Below, in pieces: positions 1-13,400 of a stretch of 64,000 nucleotides of DNA. A program made the position numbers and the translations under genes. The stretch's first letter is position 1; each line of letters starts with the position of its first letter. Below the pieces are notes generated by a model, which had not been told where the DNA came from, made no database searches, and saw only the letters and a program-made list of their open reading frames with translations. Source of the DNA: Oxyruncus cristatus (Eukaryota; Chordata; Aves; Passeriformes; Cotingidae). The stretch covers positions 2,166,812 to 2,230,811 of the forward strand of contig VXAY01002113.1 in NCBI GenBank assembly GCA_013399855.1, read 5' to 3'.

Positions 1-1393
1 AGAAAAAATAACCAGAGTCCCAATGTTAGTGAGAGCCCCCCGTTGCGCTGCCCCCATTTCACAGAGAGGCCAGGAGGCCCAGCAAGAGCAGCAAGAAAGA
101 CAGCAAAGAAATAAAAATATCAGGAACAGCGATGGGAAGGAGATTCAGGATTTATTAAAGCATGTTGTGGTAACTTCCAACGAGGCCTAGAAATATAAGG
201 TAGAACCTCTGTCTCCTTGAGTTATCTCTGCAGTGAAAGCCAATAGCCCTCACCTTGCAATTTTTATTTAATCAAAACTCCCTGCAATCTACAAGAGATG
301 GATGGAGCCCTGCTCCCATCTCAAGCAGTGGGAGCTTGTGCACAGGTGAGAGTTTTAATGGCACAATTTCCCTAGCATATTATTTTTGTCGAAAATTACA
401 GCTATATTTGTTTCTATGTTGTCACCTCTTTAATTATTCAGGCTAATATTTTAAAGTTATGAATTAAACAAAATGCTTGCCAGATCAAAGCTTCCCCTAA
501 AAATAAAAAGAGCAAGGGACAGATTTGCAGCCCTGAGCATCGTCCTGGGAAGGGGGACCGGGGAAGGGGATGTGAGAGAGTGGTGGGTCGGGGGGCAGAT
601 CAGACCCCAGCAGTGTTCAGCCCAGATGGTCCATCCCAACCAGGACCTTGAAAGGCTTTAAGGTGGCATCTTTACTTCTTTTAATTTACAAGATGCCTCA
701 TGGATCGAGCAACTCTCAGTCAATACACAGATTTTACAAGCTAAGCAGCACAACAACTAAACCCCATGTCCATGCTGAGGGTTGGTGTGGGGTTGAGCTC
801 CCCGTTAAAACACTGAGGCTCTGCACTACACTGAATTTTTCCCTGCTGGACAAAAATACTGTGCCCCCCTGAAGCACAGTGTTTGTGGAGCAATGAGCAA
901 AGGCTGGAGAAATAAGGAAATACCCTCCCTAAGTGCGACTGCCTGCCTTCCAGAGACTTGCCTGCAAATTATTCAGACTCCTAAGCTGGTGGTTGGAAAG
1001 CTAAAGTCAACAATAAAGGACCCATTTCACAGTCCAGTCATTATTCTCTAAGAAAGAAAAAAAAAACACCCTATAAGAACAAAAAGAAAAAAAAAAAGAA
1101 AAACAAAAAGGAGAAACAAAAAAAAGTCATGAAAAGTCTGACAGCGTCTTAATGAAAACCAGGGGGGCGGAAAAAAAAACCAAAACTGAATAACATAACA
1201 TGACTGAAGAGTAAATTAAGGGTTTGAAAGTGTCGGTCCTGAGCTAGGTCTGCAGAGACCTGCAGCTCAGAATGGGATGCGTGTGCCATGAAGTAAGCGA
1301 ACGAGCTTTGCACCACACACACGGTTTAGTGGCGAGCCGTTAGTGACACAGCACTGCCATTCAGTGGGACGAGACGTGCCGGCTTCCCAGTAC
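1..1393 (-). other. Intron 26 of CACNA1G (partial)
   Basis: No domain IV exon found. Contains an A-rich low-complexity tract at 1051-1133. Otherwise nothing recognisable. Confidence 0.8.
1051..1133. repeat. A-rich low-complexity tract
   Basis: Imperfect poly-A interrupted by G and C. Confidence 0.8.
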
Positions 1394-1444
1394 CTTGCAC
1401 TGCACTGGCTGAGCTCTCCATTAATACATCATCCAGCATTAGAT
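1394..1444 (-). CDS. CACNA1G: CACNA1G exon 26: alternative 17-codon cassette in the III-IV linker
   Basis: 51 nt, acceptor tttag, donor gtactg. Entering with two bases and leaving with one, it is frame-neutral when skipped. After the short exon 25 it reads [17 protein letters not shown]; after the long form the first residue becomes Asp. It aligns with the mammalian exon 26 peptide (LMLDDVIASGSSASA...), one codon shorter and divergent in its middle. It is too short to appear as an ORF. Support comes from the protein match, both splice sites and phase. It is the last exon in the window; exon 27, which begins domain IV, lies beyond the left edge. Confidence 0.88.
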
Positions 1445-4400
1445 CTAAAAGAACGAAATGGCATTAATCACCCGGCAGGACACACGGCAAGACTTCCCAT
1501 CCCCTTCGGAGGTCCCTACGGCTCTCAGGCTCTCCGTTGCCTCTACCAGGATTGTTTCCTTGCAGGATGCTCTCCTTGTGCTTCGTGGAGGGTGGGCTCA
1601 GCTACACGTGAAAGAGGAAGTGCTCTTGTGCTTCTGCCACGTGCACAGGTGGAAGCCCAAGAGATCCCTGAGAACCCCCTCATTTGACGGTGATGGAGAA
1701 GACACTTCTGAAGGACGACCTAGTTCACACCCTGCTGGAACAGCACAACTTACAGCGACCACCCCTGCACCTGCCCACTTCTCATGAGCTGAGCTCTCAC
1801 ATGCTTTTCTGGTTTTCAGATATCTGATTGGATAAATGGCACTGGAAGAGTCTACAACCAAAAATGACCGTGCCACCAGTCAGGTGTCTATGTCGGTCCA
1901 TATCTGGCATCCATAGGTTGGTTTGGGCATCTGAGGTCACACAGGAAACCCAGCTAAAAGGAACCCCCATGCAGTTGCTGGCACAACCACAGCCTTAGTC
2001 CTGGTATCATCTGCAAGTTCCCACTGTGCAGAATGAAGTTAAGCAATGACATCTGTTGCCTCTGAGGGTAAAGCTGGACACGGTCAATTAAAACCAACAT
2101 TTCACCGAACACGAACTGGGAAAACTGTTCTAAAGCGATTTAGAGGACTTCATACTTTGCTCTTGAAAGGTTTTTATGGCAATTGAATACTCAGCAATAT
2201 TTGATCCTCAGTAAAATAGCTGTTTATTGCCTCTTTAATTAGGCATTTCATAGCACTGAATGAATAACTGTATCTCCAAGGATGGTTTGTGATTCCTTCC
2301 CGCTGGGAAATTGCCCAGGCTTACGTCTTTTTTCCATCTAGTTCCTCTAGTATTATAAATAAAGTCATTAATAATAACTAAACATCTATTTTTCTTCTAC
2401 AGAAATGTCTGCTTTCCAAAACTGCAACTTTAAATAGGGATCTTTCTATTCAGCCTTTAAAAACCTTTCCTAACTCATCAGCTTGAAACTGTGTTTGGGA
2501 ACTTGGACTAACTGAAAGAGCTTTCTAGGCATTTTCTTGATGGGGAAAAAACCCCCAACCAACTAAAAAAAGGACTCTTTTCCATCTGTATCCCACTTAA
2601 CTGAGAACAGTCTATTGTGTCCTCCACTGCTCTTGAGGGAAGCCTCCATCTTTCCACTGACCAGCAAGGAAGCCAGGCTCTCAGCATAAACCCAAGTTTG
2701 ATGTCCTGAGGCTGCTGTGACACATCCTAGTGGTTACAAAACCTGTGAAGCTCATGGGACTGAAAGATGTGACCAAAGGGAATTGCTGGGTAAGCGCTGA
2801 ACTGAGAGAGGCCAAGGCAGCGCTGTGGTACGTGGTTGCGTGATTAAGCCTGTCCCAGCTATTGAACACCTCTTAGGCTACTAAAAAATAAAACAGACTT
2901 AATATTACCATCTCTGGGAACAAGCACCTGATCAGACAGCCTCTTAAACAGTACTGAACTCTGTCAAAGAGAGAGAAGAGATGTGAAAGGGGGCAGGAAG
3001 AGAGCAGCAGGCGGACTGACCAGGAAGGGAAAATGCGAGGCCACGAACACGAAGGGCAACGGAGGAAGTTCAGTCAGAAGAGAGAGCATGCGAGAGAAAG
3101 AGCACCTCCAACCTGTGGCCTCTGGCTAACTTATTTCCTACTTGAATAACTACATTAAAACAAAAAGAGACTAAGGGACAAATGTCAGGTTGGAGACTTT
3201 TGGCAGAGTGGAGGTCTTTCCTCCTTTCACCTGTAGAGCCTCCTCTATGCAGGGCTGCATGTCTCACATCCAGTTTGGAGTTGGGTTCAATCTGCACCAG
3301 TGCTATTTTGTCTAGTTAGTTACTCTCCTCATCTGTTGGGTTTTTTTTCTAATCTGTATTTCTCAAGCAAATGCATTGATATGTTTCTCTAAGGAGTTTT
3401 AAAGCGTTACTAGAATGAGATGGCTCCATTATTTTATTACACTCTTGAATAGCAGTGGTGCTACTGTGCCAATAAATAAACCTGCTTGATAAATGGGACA
3501 GGTAACATCACTGTGGCATTACAAGGCTGTAATAAACCAAATAGTGAATCCAGTTATCAGCAACAGTGCTCATGACTCAGAAGATTTATGGTGCCATCCA
3601 GCACTGCTGATCTTTGCAGTTGTCACTATTTGTGTAACACTGAGCTCTGCTATCCAAGAAGCTCCAGGTGTGATTATTATTATATTTTAATTTAAATAAC
3701 CTCTAACGGAAAGGTCATTGCAAATCATGCAGCCATTAAAAAGGCTTCCATGGCTCCTTGCTCAGCCTAAAACGACACTATTTCCTTCATGCAAATTTTA
3801 TAGCTGGACATGCTTTTGGGAGAAGAATGATCACCAGACACGAGGCAGGGAGGGGAGGGAGGAGGGGATTGTGTGGAAGGTCAAGCAGGACTCAGAAAGA
3901 TGTGGAAAGACTACCGACCAGCCATCTGTTTCTCCTTACTCCTTCTCTTTTTCTCCAGCCGGCGCAGCCTCTTCTCCTCCCGCCTCTTGGCTTCTTCTTC
4001 CTCCTGGTGCTGCCGACACTTGTGGAAATTCTCCACCACCACCCCCACGAACATGTTGAGGACGAAGAAGGCCACGATCAGCAAGAAGGAAATGAAGTAG
4101 AGGAGCATCCATGGGTTGTAGTTCATGACTGGCTGCAAAGTGGAGGGAGGCGAATTTCAACTGAATCAAATTTCAACTTCTTTCAAAGAAAGAACGGGAG
4201 CAAATTGATACAGCTGTGCCATCCACAGAACCTGTGGGTGCCCCTTTTGGGCAGCTCGGGGTGCTCTGCTCTTCCTAAAAATTAGAGGTTTCTGAGACAT
4301 TTTAACTGAGCGCTCCCCAAATACAAAGTGGGTCGAGGACTGAAGCACCACTTCTGTTCTGCAGCATTCTTTGCAGCTATTGTAAGTCCCTCACTGAAAG

Positions 4401-7400
4401 CCTGTACCTACACAAAGCACTTCTTTTCTCCTGAAATGACAAAATTGCTTAAAAAGTCAAACCCCTCTTTGATAAGCGTGGCCCTCCTAACGCGAGTTAC
4501 ACCAGTTGTGTTGCAAAATCTGCAGGGAAAAGGTTGAGTACAAATCCAGGCTTTTCACTGGACTCCTTGTCACGTCCCAGGACTTGGATTAAACGCCTCC
4601 CTCGATCCTAACCCCGTAACCCTGTTTGAGTGTGGAAGCCAACAGTACTTGGCAAAACAAGAGCTGAAATGTGTGACCTTTGACAACTCATTTCTTCCAG
4701 CTCTGCTAGAGCCCGTACCTGCTGGTCGACTCCCACAGCATCCAAGCCATCGTACATGATATCCACCCACCCGTCCTTGGAGGCCAGAACGAAGAGAGAC
4801 ATCAGGGCCTAGAAACGCACGGAAAAAAAAGTTAGGCACAGCTGCACTAAAGCTCTTTTACTTGTAACAGCTTCCTCCTCTCTGCCCTTTCCTGCCTAGG
4901 ATTGTCATTACCTGTCTGATAATGGGACACTTTGATGACCAAGATTTCTCTTGGCAGCAAAAACCTATCAGTGCCAGCGGCCAGTTCAGCAATGAGAGGT
5001 AATTCGGAAACCACAGTGCTGAAGACAAAAGCAGCTTCATTTCCACCCTCCAGGTCTCTACTGATCCTGACTAATTAGTCCTTACCATGCTGCTAAAATA
5101 AGGCTGCGTTGCAGAGATGGTTGAAAATGTCCAGCTCTATTAGACAAGCCCTTCTGCAAGATATATTTGGTTTGTTATGTAGCAGTGAAGCAATTAAGTA
5201 CTCCACGAAGCCACATGTGCTTGTTCTGTTCCGAAAAGAAGTGTATGCCTGCTTGGAAACACTGCCTTTGGGATTTACAGAGACAGAATGCCGTGTATGT
5301 GAACTGAATATTTACTGCGACTGGCAGTGCCCTGTAGGAAAATCCCATGGGATAATAATGCACAGGTTTAAAGTCAAGGAGGTAAAGGAGCAAAGAAGCA
5401 GATTACCGTTCTATTAATACCTGGCCGAGATTATCAAAATTATACTTGTGCCGGACCCATTTGTAGCTTGCTTCTGTACAATCCGATTTATTTGTGATGT
5501 TTCTGGTGTCCTCCCCCTGGCAGACAAAAAACTTGCCTTTGAAAAGCTGGAAAACATGCAAAGAAGAGAGGAAATGTCAGGGTTCCACAGGATTTCTCCA
5601 CAGATGATGGGCATTTCTCTGGGGTTCTCCACACAGCCCACGCCAACCAGAGCTGTTAAGGGAACTGGCCTCATTCATGCAGGTTATTAAGAACGAGCAG
5701 CCTGTATAATATGCACCTAATGAGCAAATGTATGATTTCACATCGTTTAGGACACCCACCTCATGCATTAGGTTGTCTGGTTCAGTAATCTGAGACTGGC
5801 CTAAAGACCTTTGCTTCTGGGTCGCCAGCCCAAGGGTAGCCCCAGCTAACAGCCCAGACCAGATAATGGCTTGTTACCACCCGTGGAACAACTCCAGGGA
5901 CGCTCAGCTCAGCCAACGACAAACGAAGCGTAACAGGGGCCCTGTGCCAGCAGAGCAAAGGTGGCACTGAAGAGGCCCAGTGATGAACTCAGCTCTGCTC
6001 TTACAGGTCACCAGGGAACACTTCAGAGAGGAGATGAGCCCCTGAGGGTAACGTTGGGCTCTTGCTGAATCAAGACTGCTGCCAGTCCCGCTCTGCTCTC
6101 TGATCCTGGATGCTGTGCTCCAGCTGTCATAAGGCTCTGCCGTCCATGCAGGGGTCACTCATAATATTCCCTGTGCAGAGCTTAAGGAGCCAAGCCCAAC
6201 CCGTGCTGGCTACCTGATCCTGAGCTTATTTCCTTCGGTTTAAGCCAGGAGAGACACAACTCCTGGGGAGTTGGGTCCTGGTTTATACCTGCACAAGGAA
6301 CAGGAGCCTCCACATGCTTAATTCTAGACCTGGTGCTTCCTGTGCTCAGAACAGAGAGTGGCAGGGGATGATTTCTGCTTCAGACAGGGTGATTGATGCT
6401 AGCAGGATGGATGGTATCAAAGCCCAGGAGACAGCCAACAAATCTAGTTTTATTTGCTGACAGAAGCTATTGACATTACTGCTGGGGGGTGGAGGGGAAA
6501 TGGCAACCTGCTCTCCAGGCTCCTTAAAACACCACCTGGGTATACAGAGAAGAGACACTGATGGGGTTTGATCTGTTTTTCTAGACAAATATCAGTAGAA
6601 ATAATAGCGAACAAGATAAACCCACACACTACTCCAATGGGTTTCCTTCCGAAATCAACAGCAGAAGGATGGTCCCTAGGCATGCAAAATTAATCACCGC
6701 TCAACGCAATCATAAAACCTCTGGATGCAAGAAGAGAAGTATTCCCTCATCTTTCCATGGAGAAACACTACCCATGGTAAGGCAGACTGGGGAGATATAG
6801 TCTTCACAGAGAAAAGTTTTAATTAAACAGGAAGGTAAACAACTGTTTTTAATATAGTGTCTGTAAATGTAACTTCCCCAGGAGCTGGGCTGCAGTGCCA
6901 CTCAGATGGGAGCGGTAACAGGGCTACTGACAGGGTTTGGAAATACAAAGCCCAGTATGCAAAAATGCTGATCCCCATCAGTGCTTCACAGTTTAGCACT
7001 TCCAAAAGGAAAAGACCCAGTGTTTCCTCCTGGACTTGTTTGATCCACCTATCTCTCGTGTCTGATTAATGACTATTCACCTGTGGGCAGCTCTCCAACC
7101 AAAACAGTCTTGCTAAGAGGACACACTGTTATAAACTCTGATGTCTGGATTTTAACAGCATTAAAAGCCTCCAGTTTGATCCCCAGCTTATATTTAAATG
7201 GAAAAACTATCTGTAACTTCGAGAGATCATCTTTTTATAGAAAACAGCTACGGCCTCATCTTACACCTAATTAGACATAAATATTAACAGCGAATTTTGC
7301 ATCCTGAATACAGGATCAGTCTTGCTTGTCTCTACCACCGAAGCACATCAATAGTCATGACAATTTAATGTAAGACTGCAAGTCACTAGGGAAAGCACTG

Positions 7401-10400
7401 CAATTAGCACGGAGGAAATTCAAAGAGCATACTGCAAGTTTTGTTGTTTGGCATAAATTTTCCCATGTCTGAGTCTTATATTGTTTTATGGGACATGCTT
7501 AGTTTTATGAACCTGTTTAGTAAAATGGATGGATGCTGTTGCACTGTGCCAAGCCAATCTAGCTGCTGAGGTGGTTATGGGTGGCATGATTTTCTTCTCT
7601 GTTTATTTTCAATGCTGTATTTATTATTTAAACAGTATATTAGTGTAAAATATTATATAAGACACCTTTCCAAAACAAAGCCAGAGTTGCTTTCCAAAGC
7701 TGGCTGTGACAGATCAGATAAACTTCAGAAAGAAGTAAGTGTTATGTCAGAATATTTATATGAAGCAATCTCTTCTTCCCAGGTAATGAGAAACCAATTG
7801 CATTGGAAGCTCTGACACTTTTCCCCCGGGTTCCTACACTCCTGGGCCTGAGGATATTGCCAGCAGAGCTGGCAGGAAACAGGCTCAGAAATCTCTATCT
7901 CTGCAAGCTTTCAGTTAACACTAGCTGTCAGAATCTGAATGAATCTCCAGGTCAAGGTCTCTCTGGAGTTTACAAGCCAACAGTTTCAGCTTTGAGTTTA
8001 TATTTCCCCATCGGTTTATAACTAGAAGGAAAGTGGAGGGGAAATTGTAGAATCATAGAATGGGTTGGGTTCGAAGAGACCTTTAAAGGTCATCTAGTCC
8101 AGCCCCCTGCAATGAGCAGGAACACTCAGTCCAGCTGACCTCAGTTTCAGTTCAGAAAGGCTTATACTGTGCCCACAGGTACAGATACCCAGATGTGGGG
8201 GCATCTGGGGCTCGTTATGCTTTCAGGTTGGGTGCTGGGGCTTACAGGAGACTCACCTGAACTCCCAGGATCCCAAAGATTATGAAAAAGGCACAGCAGA
8301 TGACCACAATGTTCCCAATGGGCTTCAAGGATGACATGAGAGTCTCCACCACCAGCTTCAGTCCTTGGGCTCGACTAATGACTCTGCAGGGGCAAATAAG
8401 TACAAAAGCTGTTAGTCCTGTTCCTGCCCAGTTCTGCTTCCTATCAAGTTGGAACAGGGAGAACACAGCACTATGAATTTTTTTTTTTTTTTTTAGAATG
8501 ACAATTAACTCAAAAATCATGATAGAAAAGGCAGTTCTGGAAGACTGACCTGTGAGATTATAGAAGTGTTGGAGGGAAAAGGTCTCTGCCTACACACACA
8601 GCTTTGCACAAATGAAGAGGAGAAGGAGGAGAACACGTACGAGGAGCCAGGCCAGAAAATTCAGCTCTTTCGTTTGGGCCATCCACAGACTTTTTTGCTT
8701 GTAGCCTGGCCAAGACTGCAAAGAGAGGGCCTCCTAGTGCCCCTTTGTGCACAGATTTAGGCAAGGCTCTTGACTTCCCTGTCTCAGTCTGTGAAATGGA
8801 GCAGCCACTCTTACACATCTGCCTGCACATCTCTAGCGATTACAGAATCATAGAATGGTTTGGGTTGGAGGTGACCTTCAAAGGCCATCTAGTCCAACCC
8901 CCTGCAATGAGCAGGGACACATCCCACTAGATCAGGTTGCTCAGAGCCCTGTCCAGCCTGACCTTGAATATTTCCAGGGATGGGGCATCTACCAGCTCAC
9001 TGGGGGATGCTGTGCCAGTGTTTCACCACTCTCATCTTAAAAAAACCAACCTGTACATGTCCTTATGGTGCTGCTGTGTACAGACACTTAAGCTACCCCC
9101 CAGACCATCACAATCTCTGCCTTATACCCACTGTACAGCCTCAGCTATGAACCAGAGCTGTCCTCAAGGTGAAACTTCACTGACAGGACCACAAGCATCT
9201 AACCTAATTTCCGTAGCTCCTCTCTGCCTGGTATCACCCAGAATGTCATAACAGAAGATTAGATCATATCGGAAGGTTGGGGAAGAATAATGTGGACTTC
9301 ATGACTGAAGCAGGTGGAGAAAGAAAAAAGTAGAAATTGTACTATACTCTCAAGGACAACACTGCAACGAAAGGACAAGTCTTGTGTGATTTAGAGAAGC
9401 CATCTCACTATGCTGGGAAAGATGAATGAGGTATTCAGACTAACCGACCTGAGGGTGGGGACCAAGAAAGGCACCTGAAGAGGTTACATGCCTCCTTCCT
9501 CTTGATGCCAACTGGAATTAAGCACTTCAATAGCACTGTAAATCAATTTGTACTGATGCCATAGAAACTGTGCTTTCCCGAGGCAGAAGTGGCTGTTTGC
9601 TGTGGAAGTCAGGGGAGGGAAGTGCCTGTGTGCTTTTGGGTGCTGGCTGGTGACTCCTTTGAACACTTGGCAGTCAAACGTGCCACAAACTCCCCCACCT
9701 TCTTTTTTCTGCCTGGGTCTCTCCTGCCATGGGAATCCTCTCACCACTCCTCCCGTTTCTCCCCAAGTCTGGCTTCGTCACCTGAAGCACAGTTGGAATT
9801 TTGCTGCCTGGACAGGATCCAAGTGCTCCTTCTCTCCCCACTTCCCAGGCATGGTGCTCCCAGCAGAGGTCCCCATGGACACATCCACATGGGTGACCTC
9901 AGCTGGGACCACAGGCAACCTGCACCAGCCCTCTCTTGCCCCAGAGCCTGCAGGTTGAGCAAACTGCAGTGCTCAGTGCACAGGCACTAGCTCTTACCAA
10001 AACTGTTGGCTTTAAGCGGTATCCTGAAAAGCTAAAACTTATTTTTTTTTTTTTTTTCTGGTTAAATATTTACTCAAAATGTCAAGGGTAACTCATCAGT
10101 TACCATTTTAAGAAGGAAGCAGATGGTGGTATTTTTACCCACTTCCTCACCAGTGAAACACAAAGAGCAGATGCTGCTATTCCTCATGTTGGGCATCCTC
10201 TGCCAGGTAAGTGCCGTGGCTCTCTATTTTGGACAACCTCAGCTTCCCTGATGCTCAGATCTGGATGTTTTAGGGAATGAGCTGGAGGGTGGGGTGGGTG
10301 TTGCTGCCACACTGTACCTGCGCCGGGGCTGAGAGCCGGGGTGAGAGCAACAAGCAGAGGAGCTGGAGAGCAGCAGGTCAGTGTGCCCGACCCAACGAGC

Positions 10401-13400
10401 TGGTTAACGTGGCCTAGACACAGGGGCTGTGTCTGAGGGCACACAGCAAGCCCTGGACTGGGCAGACTGGGGCTGAACCTCACATGGACTACGGACCGAG
10501 CCACCCCTCACCCAGCCCTGGGTGAAATACGACAACTGCCAAGCTGCAGATGGGAAACTGAGGCACGGCAGGACTGCAGGACACGTTCTCAGAGGCACAC
10601 AACTGAATTCCAATGATTTCAATGGGGATTAAGTACTTCAGTGCCTTTAGTGATGCTGGCTTATGTATTCTGTCCACTGACACATAGGATGCAACAGAAG
10701 CTGAGTTCTCTAAACTGAAGGTCTATGTCTAAACTACTTGAGCATCCTTAAATTTTGGGGAACAAGGAAGAAATTTGCTCTCCAGAGCTTAAAGTTGATA
10801 ATTTTCTCTACCACTTATTAAGAAATGTTGTTCTAGAAACAATAAAGTGATTTCCCCTGTGAGGTACTATTTGGTATCCAGCCGAGAGAGAAAATAGCAG
10901 GTTACTTGTCTGACTTTGCAAAGTCGTGTGTGTTGAGAGAAAAAAAAAGGCTGAAAAACTGCAGCTTTTGGCTTCTTTCAGTATTTTGATCAACTGGGGA
11001 ATTCCTCAAATGAGAATGCATTAGGGTAAAAGCTGCCACCAGTTTAGCTCCATGCCAGTGCTGTTTTCAGCCCTTCAGGGGAAAAACACTTTGAAAAGAT
11101 TTTGAAAAATAATAGTTCTTACTAATGGAAACCTTCAGACCTTGGAGAGACTATGAGCCTGATCCAACATCAGGGCAAGCCTGTGCAAAGACTCCTGCCA
11201 CTCTCCTGAGAGTCTGATAACTCCCTAAGAGGTGCCAATGAAATTCTCAGTTTTTCCAGATGATTAGCATCATGTCCAATATGTCAGCACACAGCATCCC
11301 CACACCTCATCAGTACTGCCCAAGGTCCTGCTGATATCAGGCTTGTAAACTCCTACTACCTGACCCCCACTCCTGCAATTTGTTGCTGAAGGGTGCAGCT
11401 GATTCAGAGCCCTCCAGTTGTGCCAGAGCCATAGGCCTGCTGAGATTCCACCCAGCACAGTTCCAGTCTGCATCAGGCATACGACAAACAGGGAAATTAA
11501 AATAACACCTTATTTTTTTTTTCTTCCTTTTTGGTGTGAAGAAATGTTAAATCCCTGAGTTGCCCCTGGTTTTGCTGGTCTCAGCGTTCCCAGTGCTGTT
11601 AAACCCCTGGTGTGAGACGCTCCAAACCCACCACCAGCCTCATCCCAGCTGGATCTGTTACCAGAGTTAAGCCTGCTAGCCTGATCAGAGCTCTCAGAAG
11701 AAGAAGTAGCACTTAGATGAAGCAACAGATCAACGTTAATGAAGACCTCCCTCCACAGATAAAAAAATAAATTAGCAAAGGTTATAATATGATAGATAGA
11801 AGAGAGTCTATGAAATGACTATTTGATACCATGATGGTATGAAAAGTGAATAATTTATCTCTCTGCTTTGGAAGTCAAAGCCCAGGCTCTGTAGAGAGTA
11901 AAACAGCACTGACATCCACCCACATTAAATCTGAATACATTTTCAATTTTGATTTCTCTTGTATCTTAAGCTACAACACTTGATCCCAACAACAGCAGGT
12001 TGAACGCATTAGGAAGGAATGTTATTGTATAAGCAATCCCTTTATTGGCTGAAACATCAGAGGGTCATGGAAACATCTTTAAATGTCACTCCTTTGTGAA
12101 TTTATTTTTGGAATTCTGGTCATAAAGCTGGGCTCGAATCCTCATGGATTCAATTTGGAGGCTGATAATCAATCATGCAATCAAAACCCCGTGATTGGCA
12201 CAGAGGCCAGGTTTTTTTTTAATGCCTGGGCTTGTCTGCCGTGTAAAGCAACGGCGCTTTTTTCCATGGAAGAAAATCAGAGACAGAATGAGAGAGGTCT
12301 TTTGCAAGAATCCCCCTTCCAGACCATCAAGTGGGAAAGCCAACGCAGAGACGACGAGGGCTGTCCCTGCTCTCCAGCTGAGTGTGACACTTGGTTTCTC
12401 ACTGAAGGTGTCCTCACTGCAGCCCTGTCCCTAAACGTCCCCAGAAAGGGAGGACAGAGGGAGCGGGGTTTGCTCCTCTGTGGTGGGAGTGGAGCACTTG
12501 CTCCGCTCTTTGCCCTGAGTCTCCTCGGAAAAGGAAAACATTGGCTGGGCCTGCACCCAGACACGGGGACCGGAGCCACGGTGTGCAGAGACCTCAGGTC
12601 ACCTGTCCCAGCTGTCATCCCACGTTGCTCCAGCTGCACATCCCAGGCAGTGACGGTGTGATCCCCGAGCCATTCGCCGCAGCCCGCGGCAAAGGCAGAG
12701 CGGGCAGAGGCGGGCTCAGGGCAGCCCAGATGTGCAGCACAGAGGCAGATGGGTTTCCACACGAGGAGATTTATGACTTACTGAAAAGCCCCCAGTTTGA
12801 TGGCTGCTTTTTCATTTCCTACAAATCTAATTACAGGGAAACAGAACTGATTCTGAACATATTTAGGGAATGGGCTTGTTGCTGTCTTTTTTACGTTTCC
12901 TTTGTAGTAGAAAGCAGCGTGTTGGCTGAAAACATTCACATACTCTCTTGAGAAAACATATCAAATGCCAACAGGAATGGAATAGCAATGGGAGAGTCTA
13001 ATCCTGAACATGCTCCAGATGGCAGGTCTTCCTCCTGCCTGCAGTTACGGAGTGGATTATTCACCATAACTGCAGATTTTTCATGCACATAGGTGCCTAC
13101 AGAGAAAGGCTGCAGTTAAAAAAGACCGAAGTCCTGGTCAGGCAGACCTACAGATTTACAAAGAAGCATACAGGCTTTTACCAGGTCAGACAGGTCAGAC
13201 TATAGCAGGGCTCAGCACAACCCCAATGTCTTCCCCTAGATCCGATCTAAGCAGGGAACATCAAAAGAGAAGCTTGCATTCCACAGCTCAGACATGGGAA
13301 ATCAATCCTTCTTTTACCCAGAGCTAAACAGATTATTTTATAGGTTTTCTTACCAAAGGTCAAAAATCAGCCAAAGTAGAAGAGCAGAGCAAAGCATATC

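Larger units (their letters stand above)
1445..3918 (-). other. Intron 25 of CACNA1G
   Basis: 2,474 bp (2,495 if the proximal donor is used). Its first 200 nt in the RNA sense carry a C-rich tract and two UGCAUG motifs. The region before exon 26 is AT-rich around 2160-2420. Confidence 0.88.

Noticed and set aside
12083..12762. Overlapping ORFs on both strands (192 and 161 codons) in intron 21
   Set aside because: They lie opposite each other in one GC-rich block, typical of chance ORFs; no known motif.
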